A DNA stretch of 64,000 nt from Thiomicrospira sp. ALE5 (GCF_900112445.1 NZ_FOYY01000005.1:1-64000), one strand, 5' to 3'. Counted from the first letter of the stretch, positions 19,154 through 28,649 are shown. Notes: a model not told the origin generated them from the letters alone. A program made the numbers and translations.

Positions 19154-20371
19154 ATGAAGATATTATTGGGTGTCAGTGGCGGTATTGCGGCTTACAAAGC
19201 CTTGCAGCTCGTCAGGTTACTGGTGAAAGCCGGCCATCAAGTGCAAGTGGTCATGACCGAGGGCGCTAAACAGTTTGTGCAGCCGTTGTCTTTTCAAGCG
19301 CTATCGGGACGTCCGGTTCGGGATAGCCTATTTGATTTAGCGCAAGAAAATGGCATGGGGCATATTGAATTGGCGCGTTGGCCCGATTTGATTGTGTTAG
19401 CACCGGTGTCGGCCAATTTACTGGCACGTTTGCGGGTTGGCATGGCCGATGACCTATTAACCACCTTGTGTTTGGCTAGCGACCGGCCCATTCTGTTTGC
19501 ACCCGCGATGAATCAATTAATGTGGGCAAATAGCGCGACGCAAGACAATGTGGCGGCATTGATGGCGCGAGGATGGCAGCTGATAGCGCCCGGTGAAGGT
19601 GAGCAGGCCTGCGGTGATGTGGGTGCGGGTCGCTTAGCGGAGCCAGATGATATAGCCCGAGCTGTCGCCGCTTATCATTCAGCGTCTGCAATAGCTGAAA
19701 CAAGCCATCAGCAGGCCTGGTTAGGTAAAAAACTACTGATTACCGCTGGCCCTACTTTTGAAGATTTGGATCCGGTGCGTTTTATTGGTAATCGGAGTTC
19801 TGGGCAAATGGGCTTTGCCATCGCGGCCGCGGCGGCGCAACAAGGTGCCGAGGTCACCCTAATCGCCGGTCCTGTTAATTTGGATACGCCAACAGGTGTT
19901 ACACGGATTAATGTTCGTTCGGCCATGCAAATGTTTAGCCAAGTGCAGGCCCATTATGCCAGTGTCGATGTGATGATTGGTGCTGCTGCGGTTGCGGACT
20001 ATCGCCTAGCGCAACCCTCGTCACACAAAATTAAAAAACAACCCAATCAAGATGAACTCACACTGACATTGATTAAAAATCCCGATATTATCGCTTGGGT
20101 CGCGCAGCAGGTTGATAAGCCTTACGTGGTGGGCTTTGCTGCTGAAACTCAACAGCTAGTTGACTATGCGCGTCAAAAACGCCTGCAGAAGGGTTTGGAT
20201 ATGATATGCGCCAACCAAGTGGGTGATGGCCAAGGTTTTGAAGTGGATGAGAATGCTTTGTTGGTGATGACCGCAACGGATGAGGTCGCCTTACCTAAGC
20301 AGGCCAAGTACAGCCTTGCTGTGGCGTTATTGGCGCAATTACGTAAACAACTAGATATAACAAAAGGGTGA
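19154..20371 (+). CDS. coaBC: Bifunctional phosphopantothenoylcysteine decarboxylase/phosphopantothenate-cysteine ligase
   Basis: CoaBC carries out two steps of coenzyme A synthesis. The first about 180 residues are the FMN decarboxylase CoaC (LGVSGGIAAYKAL; GHIELARWPDLIVLAPVSAN with the active-site histidine; MNQLMW; GEQACGDVGAGR). The rest is the CTP-dependent ligase CoaB (TAGPTFEDLDPVRFIGNRSS, KIKKQ near the active-site lysine). Total 405 residues. Two CAGGCCTG octamers lie in the linker region (19604, 19712). The next gene starts five bases after the stop. Confidence 0.96.
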   Translation: MKILLGVSGGIAAYKALQLVRLLVKAGHQVQVVMTEGAKQFVQPLSFQALSGRPVRDSLFDLAQENGMGHIELARWPDLIVLAPVSANLLARLRVGMADDLLTTLCLASDRPILFAPAMNQLMWANSATQDNVAALMARGWQLIAPGEGEQACGDVGAGRLAEPDDIARAVAAYHSASAIAETSHQQAWLGKKLLITAGPTFEDLDPVRFIGNRSSGQMGFAIAAAAAQQGAEVTLIAGPVNLDTPTGVTRINVRSAMQMFSQVQAHYASVDVMIGAAAVADYRLAQPSSHKIKKQPNQDELTLTLIKNPDIIAWVAQQVDKPYVVGFAAETQQLVDYARQKRLQKGLDMICANQVGDGQGFEVDENALLVMTATDEVALPKQAKYSLAVALLAQLRKQLDITKG

Positions 20372-20375
20372 AGCC

Positions 20376-20927
20376 TTGGACGAGTATCGTTGGATTTATC
20401 AGCTATTATTTAGTGCATTGGTTTTAGCAGGCTATAGCGGCTTATTTCATTTAACCCAGCGTGCCGTGCGCTCATGGGGTGAGCGGCATCGTAATCAAAT
20501 ACAGCGGATTAACCAGGTCGTTATTTATTTTAAAGTGATTTTGTTGGTCATGTTACTGGTGGTGTTGGCGTTGATTTGGGGCTTCGATTATCGGGGTTTC
20601 TGGGTGGTGGCCAGCTCGGTGTTAGCGGTCATGGGGGTGGTGTTATTTGCGCAGTGGTCGATTTTGAGCAATGTGACTTCTGGTGTGATTGTCTTTTTTA
20701 CTTTTCCAGCGCGAGTCGGTGATGAAATCGAGATTATTGATGGCGCCAATTCGGTGCGCGGTAAATTAGATGATATAGGTTTGTTTCAAATCAGAATCAT
20801 TGATAAAGAGCAGAATGTGTTGGTGTATCCCAATAATTTACTGCTCCAAAAACCGGTTAAGCGCTGGCAGCATGAACCGGTTAAAAAAGCAGAGCGATTA
20901 AGCTGGCAAGGCCGTACCGAGCGATAG
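20376..20927 (+). CDS. Small MscS-type mechanosensitive channel protein
   Basis: The TTG at 20376 (after AAAGGGTGAAGCC) gives 183 residues; the first ATG is too far inside the membrane region. There are two to three hydrophobic segments (about 7-27, 50-68, 75-100) followed by the MscS beta domain (FPARVGDEIEII, VYPNNLLLQKPV). It lacks the large C-terminal cage domain, so it is a minimal MscS-like protein. It probably helps release osmotic pressure in the inner membrane, inferred from the family. Confidence 0.82.
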   Translation: MDEYRWIYQLLFSALVLAGYSGLFHLTQRAVRSWGERHRNQIQRINQVVIYFKVILLVMLLVVLALIWGFDYRGFWVVASSVLAVMGVVLFAQWSILSNVTSGVIVFFTFPARVGDEIEIIDGANSVRGKLDDIGLFQIRIIDKEQNVLVYPNNLLLQKPVKRWQHEPVKKAERLSWQGRTER

Positions 20928-20929
20928 CG

Positions 20930-23737
20930 TTACTTTAACCAGGATTTTAGATAGTAACCTGTGTGTGAATCAGGATTATGCGCAACATCTTCCGGTGTGC
21001 CGGTGGCAATAATTTGGCCACCGCCCGCACCACCTTCGGGGCCGAGATCGACCAGCCAATCGGCGGTTTTAATCACATCGAGATTGTGTTCGATAATCAC
21101 AATGGTGTTGCCGCGATCACGCAATTCATAGACGACCTTCATCAGTTGTTCGATATCGTGGAAATGCAAGCCGGTGGTCGGTTCATCCAAAATATACAGC
21201 GTGTTGCCGGTATCGCGTTTGGACAGTTCTTTGGCCAGTTTCACGCGCTGGGCTTCACCACCGGATAGGGTGGTCGCGCTTTGGCCGAGTTTAATATAAC
21301 CGAGTCCAACATCCATCAGGGTTTGCAATTTGCGCGCCAAAGCCGGAATCGCATCAAAAAACGCGCGCGCGTCTTCCACTGTCATCTCCAGAATGTCGTG
21401 AATGGTTTTGCCCTTGTACTGAATTTGCAGGGTTTCGCGGTTATAGCGCTGGCCGTGACAGACATCGCAGGGCACATAGACATCTGGCAGAAAATGCATT
21501 TCGACTTTAATCACGCCATCACCTTGGCAGGCCTCACAACGCCCCCCTTTGACGTTAAAGCTAAAGCGTCCCGGGTTATAACCGCGTGTGCGGGCTTCTG
21601 GCGTGGCGGCCAGTAATTCACGAATCGGCGTGAACAAACCGGTATAGGTGGCCGGATTGGAGCGCGGTGTGCGACCAATCGGACTTTGATCGATATTCAC
21701 CGCTTTGTCAAAATGCTGCAAGCCTTCTACTTTTTGGTAAGGCGCAGGTTCGCCTAAGGCGCCATTAAGATCCCGCGCAGCAATTTTGCTCAGGGTTTCG
21801 TTAATTAACGTCGATTTGCCTGAACCCGATACCCCGGTAATGCAAGTTAGCAGGCCTGCTGGAATTTCTAGGGTCACGTCTTTAAGGTTATTGCCCGTTG
21901 CACCAATAATTTTCAGCCAATTTTTGCCCGGTTTAACCCGTTGTTGCGGCACTTCGATTTTGCGCTTACCGCTAAGGTATTGGCCGGTTAGCGATTGTGG
22001 GTTAGCTTTGACTTCGTCCGGCGTGCCTTGCGCCATAATGCGCCCACCGTGAATGCCGGCACCGGGGCCAATGTCTAATACATAGTCAGCGGCGCGTATC
22101 GCATCTTCATCGTGTTCGACGACTATCACGGTGTTGCCTAGGTCACGCAAATGGGTCAGGGTGCGCAGCAAACGGTCGTTATCACGTTGATGCAACCCAA
22201 TCGAGGGTTCGTCCAAGACATACATCACGCCTACCAAGCCTGCACCTATCTGACTGGCAAGGCGAATACGTTGCGCTTCGCCACCGGAGAGGGTGTCGGC
22301 GCTGCGATCCAGGGTCAAATAGTTCAAACCAACATTCACCAAAAACGACAGGCGTTCACGGACTTCTTTTAAAATCGGTGCGGCAATTTTGCCTTTCGCG
22401 CCCGGCAGGCTGAGTTGGTCAAAAAATGCATACAACTCGCCGACCGATTTATGGGTCAGTTTAGGCAGGGTGATATCAGCGACAAACACATGGCGCGCTG
22501 CTTCGTTCAAACGCTCACCGCCACAGGTTTTACAGGGGGTGGTGACGCGATATTTATCCAGCTCATCGCGCACGGTTTTGCTTTCGGTTTCTGTGTAGCG
22601 TCGCTCCATATTGGGCAGTACGCCCTCAAAGCGGCGAACTTTTGCATAGCGGCCATGCGGTAATGCAAGCTTTTCGCGGCCTGAACCATACAGCACGATT
22701 TGGCGGGCTTTTTCATCCAACTCTGCCCAGGGCGTTTCCATATCAAAGCCATAGTGGGTCGCCACGGCCAATAAAATATCGTAATAGTATTTATGGCGGC
22801 GATCCCAACCGCGAATCGCGCCGCCTGCTAAACTCAGTTCTGGATGCGTAATCACGCGTTGCGGATCAAAGCTTTCTTTGACGCCTAAGCCGTCACAGGA
22901 AGGGCAGGCGCCATGCGGGTTGTTAAAGGAGAATAAACGCGGTTCGAGTTCCGGCACGCTATAGCCGCAATGCGGGCAAGAGAACTTGTCTGAAAACAAC
23001 AGTTCAAAGTCATCGTCTTCGTCCATCGGTACCACACGCGCCAAGCCATCGGACAAGCGCAATGCGGTTTCAAAGGATTCGGCCAAGCGTTGTTTCAGAT
23101 CTTCGCGCACTTTGAAGCGGTCAATCACCACTTCGATATCGTGCTTTTTGTTTTTATCGAGCGCAATCGAGCCGTCTAAATCCATTAAGCGGCCATTAAT
23201 GCGCGCACGAATAAAGCCTTGGGCTTGCAATTCATCTAGCAGATTGTTGTGCTCACCCTTGCGGCCACGTACCACGGGCGAGACCAATAAACATTTGGTG
23301 CCTTCCGGCAGTTCCAAGGTGCGATCGACCATTTGGCTGACGGTTTGGGCTTCCAGGTCAACATCGTGGGTCGGGCAGCGCGGTGTGCCGGCGCGGGCGT
23401 ACAATAAGCGTAGATAATCGTAAATTTCGGTGACGGTGCCGACGGTCGAACGTGGGTTGTGGGAGGTGGATTTTTGCTCAATTGAAATTGCCGGTGACAA
23501 ACCTTCAATATGGTCTAAATCGGGTTTTTCCATCACCGATAAAAACTGGCGTGCATAGGCAGACAGCGATTCGACATAACGGCGCTGGCCTTCGGCGTAG
23601 ATGGTATCAAACGCCAAGGATGATTTGCCTGATCCCGACAGGCCGGTAATCACAATCAGCTTGTCGCGCGGCAAAGTGACATCAATATTCTTTAAATTAT
23701 GCGTCCGCGCCCCGCGAATAATAATCTTCTCAAGCAT
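20930..23737 (-). CDS. uvrA: Excinuclease ABC subunit A
   Basis: UvrA recognises bulky DNA damage in nucleotide excision repair. The ATG at 23737 gives 935 residues starting [17 protein letters not shown]. Two ABC ATPase modules are visible: Walker [15 protein letters not shown] and [14 protein letters not shown], and two LSGGEAQR signatures. Zinc-binding cysteine pairs are CPHC...CPSC and CEAC...CDVC. One CAGGCCTG octamer is present (21851). In Pseudomonas an MFS gene and ssb lie next to uvrA; here they are about 9.5 kb away. Confidence 0.97.
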   Translation of the reverse strand: MLEKIIIRGARTHNLKNIDVTLPRDKLIVITGLSGSGKSSLAFDTIYAEGQRRYVESLSAYARQFLSVMEKPDLDHIEGLSPAISIEQKSTSHNPRSTVGTVTEIYDYLRLLYARAGTPRCPTHDVDLEAQTVSQMVDRTLELPEGTKCLLVSPVVRGRKGEHNNLLDELQAQGFIRARINGRLMDLDGSIALDKNKKHDIEVVIDRFKVREDLKQRLAESFETALRLSDGLARVVPMDEDDDFELLFSDKFSCPHCGYSVPELEPRLFSFNNPHGACPSCDGLGVKESFDPQRVITHPELSLAGGAIRGWDRRHKYYYDILLAVATHYGFDMETPWAELDEKARQIVLYGSGREKLALPHGRYAKVRRFEGVLPNMERRYTETESKTVRDELDKYRVTTPCKTCGGERLNEAARHVFVADITLPKLTHKSVGELYAFFDQLSLPGAKGKIAAPILKEVRERLSFLVNVGLNYLTLDRSADTLSGGEAQRIRLASQIGAGLVGVMYVLDEPSIGLHQRDNDRLLRTLTHLRDLGNTVIVVEHDEDAIRAADYVLDIGPGAGIHGGRIMAQGTPDEVKANPQSLTGQYLSGKRKIEVPQQRVKPGKNWLKIIGATGNNLKDVTLEIPAGLLTCITGVSGSGKSTLINETLSKIAARDLNGALGEPAPYQKVEGLQHFDKAVNIDQSPIGRTPRSNPATYTGLFTPIRELLAATPEARTRGYNPGRFSFNVKGGRCEACQGDGVIKVEMHFLPDVYVPCDVCHGQRYNRETLQIQYKGKTIHDILEMTVEDARAFFDAIPALARKLQTLMDVGLGYIKLGQSATTLSGGEAQRVKLAKELSKRDTGNTLYILDEPTTGLHFHDIEQLMKVVYELRDRGNTIVIIEHNLDVIKTADWLVDLGPEGGAGGGQIIATGTPEDVAHNPDSHTGYYLKSWLK

Positions 23738-23768
23738 GACCAACCCGCCCAAATTAAGCAAAACGCAG

Positions 23769-23777
23769 ATTATAACA
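23769..23777 (-). promoter_or_regulatory. Extended -10 promoter element for uvrA
   Basis: On the minus strand the sequence reads TGTTATAAT, an exact extended -10 element, about 32 bases before the uvrA start codon. A good -35 is not evident. I saw no E. coli-type LexA box (CTGT-N8-ACAG) here. Confidence 0.5.
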
Positions 23778-23862
23778 TGATTCGTTTTTACACCGATTTA
23801 ACAAGCAGGCTTGGTGAGCAGTCGCTTGATTTTTCCTTAAAGACTGAGGGGGCTTTTTTGCC

Positions 23863-25173
23863 TCAATCTGGGATCTGCGGAATAACCTTTTCGTTGATAA
23901 ATTGCCTGAACTCCGCTGAAAGAAAAGGCTCTTGGGCTAGGTTCTTCCAAAAGCGCGTTGCATAGTGTTTTACGCCATTAAGTCCGAACTTTTTGACTTT
24001 AACCGATTCTGGCCAGCTAAATTGTAATGGCGCAACTTCACCGTTACTTTTGGGTGCAAACCCCATCGAACACATGTCATAAATCGGCAAAAGAGCAAAA
24101 ATATCCCGATGGGTTGCAAAACTGATATTGCCCAAGTGCGTATCGGTATTATGGATGTAGCGCGCAAAGGCAGACAAAAATTCAACCTTGATGTAGTCCT
24201 GTTCAGTGAGTAAACCTTGCTGCAAAAGTTGAAAGCAACTGTCCATCCAGCTTACGCCGGATCCGACGAATTCCGCATCAATCACCTCAAGTGATAGCAT
24301 GGAGCGCCGACCATTTTTCCCCGAACGATCAAAGCGCTTGGATTCGAGAAACAGACGCTCGTGACCCTCGAAAATATGGGTTTCAGCGGCGGTCACAAAG
24401 CCGGTTTCATTGAGCACTTTGGCGGCATAGTGCTCTGTAATAAGCACATCCTTCCAGCGGCGCGCGTTCGCGTCATTGCCTTTGGGTGAAAACTTAACAA
24501 TAACATGCGCGTCAATGTCCGTGCAAAAGGTGGCGAATTTTTGATGTTCACCACCGGCAGAAGAAACCAGTACATCTTCATCCATAATATGATCGGCGAG
24601 CGTAATGTATTCCTTGCGTGAATGCGTTGTGAAAGGAGTATGTAATTGCAAGGCGGCATTATTGCCAAATTTTAAATTACCAATGCTGTTGTCAGGATTT
24701 GCCAGCAAGTAACGGCCAATATGCTCGGTTTTCCAATCTTTTAGATGCGCGGGAAAACTTTCATCCACGCGAGATAGCTGCTCAGCAATTTTTTTGCCCA
24801 GAAAACCTTTCGGTGCCATATCAACTAAGAAAAACGGCAAGTCATCAAATAGACCATTTTTGGCTTCACCCAGAAAAACTCTGGGCATGTTTTGATGTTC
24901 TTTAATAAAAAAGCCACCGGCGGCTAAGGGGCGAAGCTTTGCAATACAGGTTGGTTTGCCAAAGTTATCCATCTCCCAAATAAGAATGCTGTCGCCCACG
25001 CCAAATTTTGCTGTGGTCAGGGCATATTTTGGACTGCGTCCATTAGCAATTCTAACAACGCGATCCCCGAGCTTGTTGATTTGCAAGCCAACTTGGCGTT
25101 GGGTGAGGTTGCAGGCGGTTTGGATTTGTTTGCTGGTGGCAATCAGGGATTGCAAGTAATCTTCGACGTTCAT
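23863..25173 (-). CDS. yjjJ: HipA-family kinase, YjjJ-like
   Basis: HipA-family proteins are Ser/Thr kinases best known as persistence toxins. The YjjJ type is a solo protein that carries its own N-terminal DNA-binding helix-turn-helix in place of a separate HipB antitoxin. The 436-residue product fits: an N-terminal winged-helix-like stretch (about 8-50), a nucleotide-binding VIVKFSP lysine, the catalytic loop HNTDTHLGNISF, and the metal-binding-type YDMCSMGFAP segment. No hipB-like gene is beside it. It is the first gene of the accessory block after uvrA. Confidence 0.83.
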   Translation of the reverse strand: MNVEDYLQSLIATSKQIQTACNLTQRQVGLQINKLGDRVVRIANGRSPKYALTTAKFGVGDSILIWEMDNFGKPTCIAKLRPLAAGGFFIKEHQNMPRVFLGEAKNGLFDDLPFFLVDMAPKGFLGKKIAEQLSRVDESFPAHLKDWKTEHIGRYLLANPDNSIGNLKFGNNAALQLHTPFTTHSRKEYITLADHIMDEDVLVSSAGGEHQKFATFCTDIDAHVIVKFSPKGNDANARRWKDVLITEHYAAKVLNETGFVTAAETHIFEGHERLFLESKRFDRSGKNGRRSMLSLEVIDAEFVGSGVSWMDSCFQLLQQGLLTEQDYIKVEFLSAFARYIHNTDTHLGNISFATHRDIFALLPIYDMCSMGFAPKSNGEVAPLQFSWPESVKVKKFGLNGVKHYATRFWKNLAQEPFLSAEFRQFINEKVIPQIPD

Positions 25174-25516
25174 AGGATGTGTTTTATGTAGTATATAATG
25201 TCGTATATTTAACCATTAATTTTTAATAATAACAATAAGTTATGATATTTTGTGTTTTATTTTATGTTGTAAATTTTTTGGATTTTATAAGTATAACTAG
25301 ACGGCTTAATTAATGATTGTGAAGGTTATTTGGTTGAAAAGTCAGAATCAAGGCAAAATTGAAGTATTGATTTTGTAGTGAATTAGCAGGCCTGATTAGA
25401 TTTTCAGTTGGTTTTCACCTAGTTAATTAACCTTGTTATTGAGGTCAAATTCTGAATAATGACCTAACAAGCTTGATTAAAAAAATTGATCCTTTAGATT
25501 GCTGGGAGTCTTCTGT
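25174..25516. other. AT-rich intergenic region without a recognisable gene
   Basis: I see no coding signal here on either strand. It holds likely promoter sequence for the leftward yjjJ-like gene (TATATAATGTCGTATAT near 25193-25209), one CAGGCCTG octamer (25387-25394), and an inverted repeat AGGTCA...TGACCT (25442-25465). The last element may be a hairpin or operator in front of the DUF2442 gene. Confidence 0.5.
25442..25465 (+). repeat. Inverted repeat upstream of the DUF2442 gene
   Basis: AGGTCA (25442-25447) and TGACCT (25460-25465) flank a centre that itself has ATTC-T-GAAT symmetry. The dyad lies 50 bases before the DUF2442 start, where an operator would be expected. Function is not known. 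Confidence 0.4.
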
Positions 25517-25801
25517 ATGTGGCATTTCAATGAGATTGTTCAAGCAGACTATCGCGGTGACTATCGGTTTTATATCGCTTATGACGATGGTATAGCGGGT
25601 CAAGTGGATTTGAATTACTATCTTGAAAAAGGCCGAGTTTTTGAGCCTCTGAAGGACAAGGCGTTTTTCGCGCAAGCGAAGGTGGAATGCGGTACCTTGA
25701 TTTGGCCGAATGAGGCCGATATTGCGCCAGAAACCTTGTATGAAAAGGTTGTCGCACAAATGCAAAAAGTCGCCGAACCGGTTTTCGGTTATAAGGTTTG
25801 A
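25517..25801 (+). CDS. DUF2442 domain protein
   Basis: The 94-residue protein (MWHFNEIVQADYRGDYRF) resembles the DUF2442 family, small soluble proteins that often sit beside DUF4160 proteins in toxin-antitoxin-like pairs. No DUF4160 partner is visible on either side. The ATG at 25517 is preceded by GGGAG; a TTG at 25499 is less likely. It lies between the HipA-like kinase and the Mrr nuclease. Function unknown. Confidence 0.66.
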   Translation: MWHFNEIVQADYRGDYRFYIAYDDGIAGQVDLNYYLEKGRVFEPLKDKAFFAQAKVECGTLIWPNEADIAPETLYEKVVAQMQKVAEPVFGYKV

Positions 25802-25857
25802 TGGCTGCGTGCATGTGCTTTTTGAATGATAAATAGAACTAATTTTTTGAGGTGATG

Positions 25858-26778
25858 ATGTCGATTCCTGATTTTCAAACGGTGATGCTGCCGGTTTTAA
25901 AGTGTTTGGCGGGCAAGGATGTGGTGAGTTCGGCGCAGATTGTCGAGCAGGTGAGCGATGAATTTGCTTTAACGCCGGAACAGCGTGCCGAGTTATTGCC
26001 GTCAGGCAAGCAGACAATTATAAAAAATCGAATTGGTTGGGCGATTACCTATTTGAAAAAAGCAGGCCTGGTGAGCTCACCGAAACGTGCGCATTATCAG
26101 CTTACGGACTTGGGGCAATCGGTGTTGGCGCAGAATTTAGAACGTATCAATGTGCGTTTTTTAAAGCAGTTTGAGAGCTTTCGAGTATTTCATAGTGTTA
26201 AGCCGTCAACCGATAAAGACACCTTGGATGACAATGCAGCCGAAGCTTTGCCGGATACGCCAGACGAGCAATTGCAGCAGGCGTATCAGTCACTGAATCG
26301 CAGTTTGGCGGCGGAGTTGTTGGAAAACGTTAAGCAGCTCTCACCGCAGGCGTTTGAGCAGTTGGTGGTAGATTTGATGATTGGTATGGGTTATGGCGGC
26401 GCGCGTAAAGAAGCGGGGCAGGCTACCAAATTGACAGGCGATGATGGCATCGATGGCATTATCAATGAAGACAAATTGGGGTTGGATGCGATTTATCTGC
26501 AGGCCAAACGTTGGGAAAACACGGTGCATCGTCCGGAAATTGATAAGTTTATCGGTTCGTTGACTCGCCAGGGCGCGAAAAAGGGCGTGTTTATTACCAC
26601 CTCGGATTTTTCGCAGGGCGCCTTAGCCTCGGTGCGCGGACTCAATTTGTCGGTGGTGTTGGTGGATGGTCAAAAGCTGGCCGAGTTAATGATTGAGCAT
26701 AATGTCGGCGTGAGTGTAAAAGAGACGTATCAAGTCAAAACCTTGGACAGCGATTATTTTGATGGATTTTTGGGGTAA
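25858..26778 (+). CDS. mrr: Mrr-type (type IV) restriction endonuclease
   Basis: Mrr cleaves DNA carrying foreign methylation and is also triggered by high pressure or by some methyltransferases. The ATG at 25858 is five bases after GAGG and gives 306 residues, close to the 304 of E. coli Mrr. The N-terminal part (about 1-85) is a winged-helix recognition domain (IKNRIGWAITYLKKAGL). The C-terminal nuclease domain has FEQLVVDLMIGMGYGG, GDDGIDGII (D199) and YLQAKRW (Q215, K217), the D-QxK catalytic pattern. No partner methylase is nearby, as expected for type IV. One CAGGCCTG octamer is inside the gene (26063). Confidence 0.93.
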   Translation: MSIPDFQTVMLPVLKCLAGKDVVSSAQIVEQVSDEFALTPEQRAELLPSGKQTIIKNRIGWAITYLKKAGLVSSPKRAHYQLTDLGQSVLAQNLERINVRFLKQFESFRVFHSVKPSTDKDTLDDNAAEALPDTPDEQLQQAYQSLNRSLAAELLENVKQLSPQAFEQLVVDLMIGMGYGGARKEAGQATKLTGDDGIDGIINEDKLGLDAIYLQAKRWENTVHRPEIDKFIGSLTRQGAKKGVFITTSDFSQGALASVRGLNLSVVLVDGQKLAELMIEHNVGVSVKETYQVKTLDSDYFDGFLG

Positions 26779-26793
26779 TGCAGAGAGTGTGAA

Positions 26794-26828
26794 ATAGCTT
26801 ATAAGCTATATAGTCTTTAGGTTATAAT
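26794..26828 (+). promoter_or_regulatory. Promoter with 16-bp palindromic operator for the HigBA pair
   Basis: A perfect 16-bp palindrome (ATAGCTTATAAGCTAT, 26794-26809) lies just upstream of a perfect TATAAT (26823-26828), covering the place of the -35 element. The toxin start is 10 bases after the -10. This is the expected layout for an autoregulated toxin-antitoxin operon. Confidence 0.6.
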
Positions 26829-26837
26829 GAGGTTTGT

Positions 26838-27182
26838 ATGTGGCAAGTAGTGACGGTTGATTATTTTGATGATTGGTTTTTATCGCTAAATCCAGCCGAA
26901 CAGCAAAGTATTTTGACCGCTATTTTTAAACTGCAATCGATTGGACCGTTATTGGGTCGTCCTGATGTCGATACGCTTTCAGGCGTGCATAGAGTTAAAA
27001 ACTTAAAGGAGCTGCGGGTTCAGTATAAAGGCAAACCGTATCGTGTGTTGTTTGCTTTTGACCCTAAGCGTCAAGCGGTCATGCTGTGTGGCGGTGATAA
27101 AACCGGTGATAAACGTTTTTATGACAGGATGATTCCGATTGCCGAGCGTGAATTTATTGCACATCTTGAAAAACTGGATTAG
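26838..27182 (+). CDS. higB: RelE/HigB-family toxin (Gp49-like)
   Basis: HigB-type toxins are ribosome-dependent or free mRNA interferases. The 114-residue product has the family pattern: YFDDWFLSLNPAEQQSIL near the N-terminus, then HRVKNLKELRVQYKGKPYRVLFAFDP with the conserved basic residues, and a C-terminal helix. It comes first in the operon, followed after nine bases by an XRE antitoxin, the reversed order typical of hig systems. Confidence 0.87.
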   Translation: MWQVVTVDYFDDWFLSLNPAEQQSILTAIFKLQSIGPLLGRPDVDTLSGVHRVKNLKELRVQYKGKPYRVLFAFDPKRQAVMLCGGDKTGDKRFYDRMIPIAEREFIAHLEKLD

Positions 27183-27191
27183 GAGAAAGTT

Positions 27192-27494
27192 ATGGCAAAA
27201 CCTTTAGGGGATTTATTGCAAAAAATCAATCCGGCGATTGTTGAATCCGCGCAAAAACAAGCCGAGGAAGAGGTGCTAGCTTGGCGTTTGGCTTATTTGC
27301 GAGAACAGTTGGCGCTTTCACAAGTTGAAATGGCGGAGCGTTTGGGTATTTCACAGCCTTCAGTAGCTAACTTAGAAAAACGCGGCCACGAGGTGAAGCT
27401 GTCTTCGCTTAAACGTTATGTGGAGGCGTTAGGCGGCAAATTGTCTTTAGATGTGCAACTTCCTGATGGGCGGCATATTGGTATTCATATTTGA
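27192..27494 (+). CDS. higA: XRE-family antitoxin, HigA-like
   Basis: The 100-residue protein contains a Cro/C1-type helix-turn-helix (about residues 38-62: LSQVEMAERLGISQPSVANL). It should neutralise the upstream RelE/HigB-type toxin and repress the operon, most likely at the 16-bp palindrome at 26794-26809. It has a good AGGAGAAAG ribosome binding site. No terminator is obvious after it. Confidence 0.88.
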   Translation: MAKPLGDLLQKINPAIVESAQKQAEEEVLAWRLAYLREQLALSQVEMAERLGISQPSVANLEKRGHEVKLSSLKRYVEALGGKLSLDVQLPDGRHIGIHI

Positions 27495-27549
27495 GTTGGG
27501 TAGAGCAGGTTTTAGCGTTTTTAAACGCATGATTCCGTATTTTCTTCAC

Positions 27550-27571
27550 GCTTAACCAGGCCTGGTTAAGC
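27550..27571. repeat. 22-bp perfect palindrome centred on CAGGCCTG
   Basis: The stretch 27550-27571 is a perfect 22-bp palindrome with centre AACCAGGCCTGGTT. It is the longest symmetric version of the CAGGCCTG octamer in the window. It lies between higA and the flavin reductase gene and could form a hairpin, but no T-run follows. Confidence 0.8.
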
Positions 27572-27617
27572 TATGGTTACTGCAAATTTAACCGTTGTCT
27601 TTAACCGTGAGCCTGCC

Positions 27618-28229
27618 ATGATTCTAAATGCCCAAGCCTTAGCCGAATTACCAAAAACTGAACAGATTCTATTGATTAATTCGATTACGGGGATTAAACC
27701 AGCAAATTTAGTCGGTACCGTAAACCCACAAGGTCAAACTAATCTTGCGATATTTAGTTCGGTGTTTCATATGGGCAGTAGTCCACCGCTGATTGGCATG
27801 GTGTTGCGCTCGAAAGGCGATGTGCCGCGCCATAGCTATGACAATCTTGTCAGCAGCGGTTGCTACACCCTAAACCATGTTCATCCTGACTGGGCGGATA
27901 AAGCGCATCAAACCTCCGCTAAGTATCCAAAGGAAGTATCAGAGTTTGACGCGACAGGCCTAACGCCGGTTTTTTTAGACGGATTTGCGGCGCCGTTTGT
28001 TGCGGAATCTCAGGTCAAGTATGGGCTGCGTTTTGTCGATGAAATGCCGGTTAAACATAATAATACAGTCATTATTATTGGCCAGATCGAACATGTCTGG
28101 ATTGAACAGCCGCATTATGCGCCGGACGGGGGCTTGGATTTAAGTGCGTTAAACAGTGTGGGTATCAGTGGCCTTAACAGCTATTATCAGTTGGAGCGCT
28201 TGGCCACTTTTAAGCTAGCCCAGCCATAA
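27618..28229 (+). CDS. Flavin reductase family protein (FMN-binding)
   Basis: The product matches the flavin-reductase-like FMN-binding split-barrel family. I prefer the ATG at 27618 (MILNAQALAELPKTEQ, 203 residues), because the family has only a short N-terminus and the ATG at 27573 directly abuts the 22-bp palindrome with no room for a ribosome binding site. Visible signatures are INSITGIKPANLVGTV and SSVFHMGSSPPLIGMV. Such proteins reduce or bind flavins with NAD(P)H; its position before a photolyase operon, whose enzymes use FAD, is suggestive only. Confidence 0.8.
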   Translation: MILNAQALAELPKTEQILLINSITGIKPANLVGTVNPQGQTNLAIFSSVFHMGSSPPLIGMVLRSKGDVPRHSYDNLVSSGCYTLNHVHPDWADKAHQTSAKYPKEVSEFDATGLTPVFLDGFAAPFVAESQVKYGLRFVDEMPVKHNNTVIIIGQIEHVWIEQPHYAPDGGLDLSALNSVGISGLNSYYQLERLATFKLAQP

Positions 28230-28287
28230 CCCTTAGCAGACTTTTTCCAGTACAATGGCGTTTTAGTTTGATAAACGAGATAGCTAG

Positions 28288-28599
28288 ATGATTACCGAAT
28301 ATGACCAGCTGTATAGTCTTTTGCAAGCCCAAGCTGATGCGGCCGGCTTAAATGACGCGGGCTTACCGATTGTGCGTTGTGAGATTAACCCTAATAACAC
28401 CTGCTCACTGATTTTAAGTGCTAGTCGTGCCAAGCTGACCTTTGTGTTGGGGCGGATGGGCGATGAATATAAAATTGGTTACGCCTTTTATATGCCGGGT
28501 ATGCGTGAACCTGACTGGATTGATGATGTTGATGCAGACGGGTTTTCTGAAAAATTTTTGGTGCAATTAATTCGCTCGAATTTTCACTTAGCGGTTTAA
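28288..28599 (+). CDS. Hypothetical protein, 103 aa
   Basis: I do not recognise this protein. It is small, acidic, soluble and without cysteine pairs except C32 and C40. A TACAAT -10-like element lies about 40 bases upstream. It lies between the flavin reductase and the DUF302 gene. Codon usage looks like that of its neighbours, so I take it as real. Confidence 0.65.
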   Translation: MITEYDQLYSLLQAQADAAGLNDAGLPIVRCEINPNNTCSLILSASRAKLTFVLGRMGDEYKIGYAFYMPGMREPDWIDDVDADGFSEKFLVQLIRSNFHLAV

Positions 28600-28649
28600 A
28601 TTCGAATCGAAAGTAAATCTAAATCAGCGTTTAAAGCCAGGGAGGCGAG

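Noticed and set aside
20978-23649. Many plus-strand open frames opposite uvrA
   Set aside because: They are antisense shadows of uvrA codon bias, with no ribosome binding sites or recognisable domains.
23738-23862. LexA/SOS box for uvrA
   Set aside because: No CTGT-N8-ACAG-like sequence could be found; only an extended -10 element is visible.
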